From positions 62,001-126,000 of the forward strand of contig JAZQJG010000034.1 in assembly GCA_045541535.1 (NCBI GenBank): DNA of 64,000 bases, read 5' to 3'. This document shows positions 61,792 through 64,000 of the stretch, in pieces. The stretch comes from Firm-08 sp045541535. GTDB taxonomy: Bacteria > Bacillota > Clostridia > Oscillospirales > QAKW01. The notes below the pieces were generated by a model. The model searched no databases and was not told the origin of the DNA. It saw only the letters and a program-made list of their open reading frames with translations. Made by a program: the position numbers and the translations under genes. Each line of letters opens with the position of its first letter. Position 1 is the first letter of the stretch.

Positions 61792-62472
61792 TCAATAGGA
61801 GCTTTCATTTCCTTCTTCATTATTATGATTCTTTACAATCTTTACAATACGGCTGGTGCCCAGGCGTGAAGCCCCTAAAGCAATAAAATATTCAGCATCG
61901 TCAAGGGATGCTATGCCGCCGGCGGCCTTGATTTGCACGTGTGGCGCCACGTGTTGGGCAAACAACGCAATATCTTCTTTTGTAGCGCCGCCCTTTGAAA
62001 AGCCCGTGGAAGTTTTGATAAAATCAGCGCCGGAGGCCGATACGATTTGACACATCTGGATTTTTTCGCATTCGCTGAGCAAGCAGGTTTCAATAATCAC
62101 CTTCAAGACCCGATCTCTGCAAGCAGCTCTGAGCGCCTGGATCTCTTTTAATACGGCGTCGTAGTTCTTTTCCTTCAGCCAACCGATATTGATAACCATA
62201 TCAATCTCATCGGCGCCGTTATTCACCGCATCCTCTGCCTCAAAATACTTTGCAGCCGTAGTCATATATCCGTTAGGAAATCCGATTACCGTGCAAATTT
62301 TAAGTTTGTCGCCGACGTACTCCTTGGCTGCCTTGACATAACATGGCGGAATACAAACGGATGCTACGCCATATTTTATACCGTCATCACAAATTTTCCG
62401 AATATCAGACCAAGTAGCATCAGGCGCAAGAAGCGTGTGATCTACCTTATTTAAAATCTCATTCATTTTCAT
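61792..62472 (-). CDS. deoC: Deoxyribose-phosphate aldolase
   Basis: The 226-residue TIM barrel has the Schiff-base Lys in DFIKTSTGF, VDHTLLAPDAT at the start and KAAGGIASLDDA near the end. It splits deoxyribose-5-phosphate into glyceraldehyde-3-phosphate and acetaldehyde. ATG 62472 has AAGGAG 9 bases upstream. First gene of the nucleoside salvage operon. Confidence 0.97.
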   Translation of the reverse strand: MKMNEILNKVDHTLLAPDATWSDIRKICDDGIKYGVASVCIPPCYVKAAKEYVGDKLKICTVIGFPNGYMTTAAKYFEAEDAVNNGADEIDMVINIGWLKEKNYDAVLKEIQALRAACRDRVLKVIIETCLLSECEKIQMCQIVSASGADFIKTSTGFSKGGATKEDIALFAQHVAPHVQIKAAGGIASLDDAEYFIALGASRLGTSRIVKIVKNHNNEEGNESSY

Positions 62473-62540
62473 CAACCGCCACTCCTTTTATTATTTCTTC
62501 TTATTTTATTATATCAAACATTTTATAATGATTCAACATA

Positions 62541-62572
62541 AAAAAGACCTTTGCCGTTGCAAAGGTCTTTTT
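62541..62572 (-). terminator. Intrinsic terminator of the nucleotidyltransferase gene
   Basis: The 14-bp stem AAAAAGACCTTTGC/GCAAAGGTCTTTTT insulates the deo operon from the upstream polysaccharide genes. Confidence 0.9.
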
Positions 62573-62573
62573 T

Positions 62574-63701
62574 CTATAACCCGACTCTGGTTAAAAAGTC
62601 AAAAAGTTTTTCTCCCTCTTCCCGTTGAGAAGAACGTCCGATAGAAAGATGCTCACTTGCCGTTTTAAATTTTTTCGGATTCAATAGGCGAAGCCAGCGA
62701 CGGAATTGATACCATAGAAGCAAATGTTTTTTACCTTCCAAAGAGGGGTACAGTTCTTTTAAATCCTCGTAAGACCAAAACAGCCTGGAAAACAAATAAC
62801 CCAATTGGCCACCATTTCGTTTTTGTTCAATGGCAACACGATTCTTTGTGGTTCCAAACACCGTGCCGTCCATTAAATATGCCTCCATCTGCAATAACAG
62901 ATCATCCGGTGCTTCATCGGCAAACCAATAGTTCATCAGCTTGCAAATCTGTAAATAAAATTTATAAATGCCGCTTTGTTGGCATAACCGCTGCAGTTCC
63001 TCTTCATCTACTTTCAGATTCTTTTTTAGCAACCACAAATCAACAACAAAGCGAACGCCACATCCCCCGTTGGCAAAATGATACGCCGTATGGGTCAATT
63101 GATGGAATAAGAAGAAAGTATCGCTCATCACGTACTCACACAAGCCCTCTTTTTTGGGAGCGGTATGGTCCCATACCGTTGATAATACCTGATCCATTTG
63201 TGAGTTCTTTTCAAAAAGGCTGAAATGCAGTTCCAAAAACAGCCCGTTTTTAGAACGCATAGAAACGTCGTGATAATTTCTGCTCTCAACTGCAAAGCCC
63301 AAATGCCGCACTAACGCATTGACAGCCGACTCCAATTGTTCTCTTTTTACCAAAATATCAACGTCAGATCGGGTGCGCATCCAGGGCTTTGGATAGTAAC
63401 GATTGGTCACCGAACCCTTCAAAACAACAAAAACGATCTGTTCTTTTGAAAAGCACGACGACACCGCCTTCAAAATACTTTCATACTGTTCAAAACGATA
63501 TGCCAGTAGCAATAACTGTTCTTTGGTTTTTGGCGAGATCGCCAGACAGTCTGATAACAAGGGTAAAATTGCTTGTTTGCGAACGTATTGTAAAATAACG
63601 TCAAGGTCTTCCGCTGGAATCATCGGGCTTTGACGATCAATCCCAAGGGAATAACGAAGGGATTTTACCAAAAGATCATAAAACCTTTTATGTTCCGACA
63701 T
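62574..63701 (-). CDS. Nucleotidyltransferase family protein (PF14907-like)
   Basis: The 375-residue protein has a nucleotidyltransferase core in VVLKGSVTNRYYPKPWMRTRSDVDILV (Gly-Ser and the DVD metal ligands) followed by a mostly helical C-terminal half. It fits the uncharacterised NTP_transf_5 family, often found near polysaccharide or peptide-modification genes. ATG 63701 shares a base with the stop of the upstream epimerase (TGATG), so the two are coupled. Substrate unknown. Confidence 0.82.
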   Translation of the reverse strand: MSEHKRFYDLLVKSLRYSLGIDRQSPMIPAEDLDVILQYVRKQAILPLLSDCLAISPKTKEQLLLLAYRFEQYESILKAVSSCFSKEQIVFVVLKGSVTNRYYPKPWMRTRSDVDILVKREQLESAVNALVRHLGFAVESRNYHDVSMRSKNGLFLELHFSLFEKNSQMDQVLSTVWDHTAPKKEGLCEYVMSDTFFLFHQLTHTAYHFANGGCGVRFVVDLWLLKKNLKVDEEELQRLCQQSGIYKFYLQICKLMNYWFADEAPDDLLLQMEAYLMDGTVFGTTKNRVAIEQKRNGGQLGYLFSRLFWSYEDLKELYPSLEGKKHLLLWYQFRRWLRLLNPKKFKTASEHLSIGRSSQREEGEKLFDFLTRVGL

Positions 63702-64000
63702 CAGAATTTTCTCCAAACCATTTTATTAACAACACCGGTGTAGGATTGAATGATTTTGACCACCTTAGTAGACACGTTTTCTTCCACATAGGTAGGAACG
63801 GGAATACCAAAATCGCCGTTTTTATTCATTTCCAGCGCCGTATCAACGGCTTGGAGCAATGAATTCTCATCAATGCCGGCCAAAATAAAGCACGCCTTAT
63901 CCAGAGCCTCGGGACGCTCGGTAGAGGTGCGGATACACACCGCCGGAAAAGGCTTGCCAACAGAGGTGAAGAAAGAACTTTCCTCCGGCAAGGTACCGCT
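63701..64000 (-). CDS. UDP-N-acetylglucosamine 2-epimerase-like protein, C-terminal part
   Basis: The visible 99 residues continue past the window end, since the frame is open with Ser-Gly-Thr codons at 63992-64000. SGTLPEESSFF, CIRTSTERPEAL and VLNKMVW-like ending (VVNKMVWRKF) match the C-terminal part of non-hydrolysing UDP-GlcNAc 2-epimerases, which make activated ManNAc-type sugars for surface polysaccharides. The start lies outside the window. It probably begins or belongs to a polysaccharide locus to the right. Confidence 0.8.
   Translation of the reverse strand, partial: SGTLPEESSFFTSVGKPFPAVCIRTSTERPEALDKACFILAGIDENSLLQAVDTALEMNKNGDFGIPVPTYVEENVSTKVVKIIQSYTGVVNKMVWRKF

Overview
This window is a chromosomal segment of a low-to-mid GC, endospore-forming member of the Clostridia (Bacillota), most like uncultured gut Oscillospiraceae/Ruminococcaceae relatives; the genus cannot be named from sequence alone. 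The support is an intact spoIIAA-spoIIAB-sigF operon, T-box leaders in front of thrS and valS, SLH-domain surface proteins, an NfnAB electron-bifurcating pair, frequent TTG/GTG starts behind strong Shine-Dalgarno sequences, and short intrinsic terminators between almost all transcription units. Most genes lie on the minus strand. I see no insertion sequence, prophage, CRISPR array, rRNA or replication origin.

Layout. 1-8 kb: the end of a sugar-type oxidoreductase gene, a DUF4830 protein, an EF-G-like GTPase, then rlmB with a large protein that looks like a catalytically dead P-type ATPase, and queH. 8-18 kb: a second unusual P-type ATPase in an operon with a DUF1624 acyltransferase and ychF, a cysteine-rich unknown, a lipoprotein, and comEC-holA-RNase M5-like. 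18-28 kb: rpmB, a class A PBP with a long proline tail, LMW phosphatase, tRNA-Trp, a CAT-anticodon tRNA, two polysaccharide deacetylases, an M15 peptidase with SLH domains, and radC-dGTPase-ung. 28-38 kb: an RluA-type pseudouridine synthase, nfnAB, two tRNA-Leu genes, a beta-helix SLH surface protein, and pstSCAB ending in an orphan PqqD-like gene. 38-43 kb: a non-coding stretch with an array of small palindromes, tRNA-Ser, a GH94-like protein and thrS with its T-box. 43-54 kb: a sugar isomerase-like protein, spoIIA operon plus pcrA, valS-folC behind a T-box, a tRNA thiolase and a DNA-deoxyinosine glycosylase. 53-64 kb: azlC-azlD-copA-esterase-mscL, pyrophosphatase, the deoC-deoB-cdd-pdp nucleoside salvage operon, and the start of a cell-surface polysaccharide locus.

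The genes are mainly core housekeeping: translation and tRNA modification, DNA repair, envelope growth, phosphate uptake, nucleoside salvage and sporulation control. The most unusual content is a set of proteins that keep a known fold but lack its key residues (pseudo-P-type ATPase, P2A-like ATPase without ion ligands, GH94-like protein without the catalytic Asp, EF-G-like GTPase with a broken G4 motif), a TGAAAT-punctuated palindrome array near 38.4 kb, and a CopA-CopZ gene fusion that still carries an internal ribosome binding site. All product names rest on reading motifs; no database search was run.
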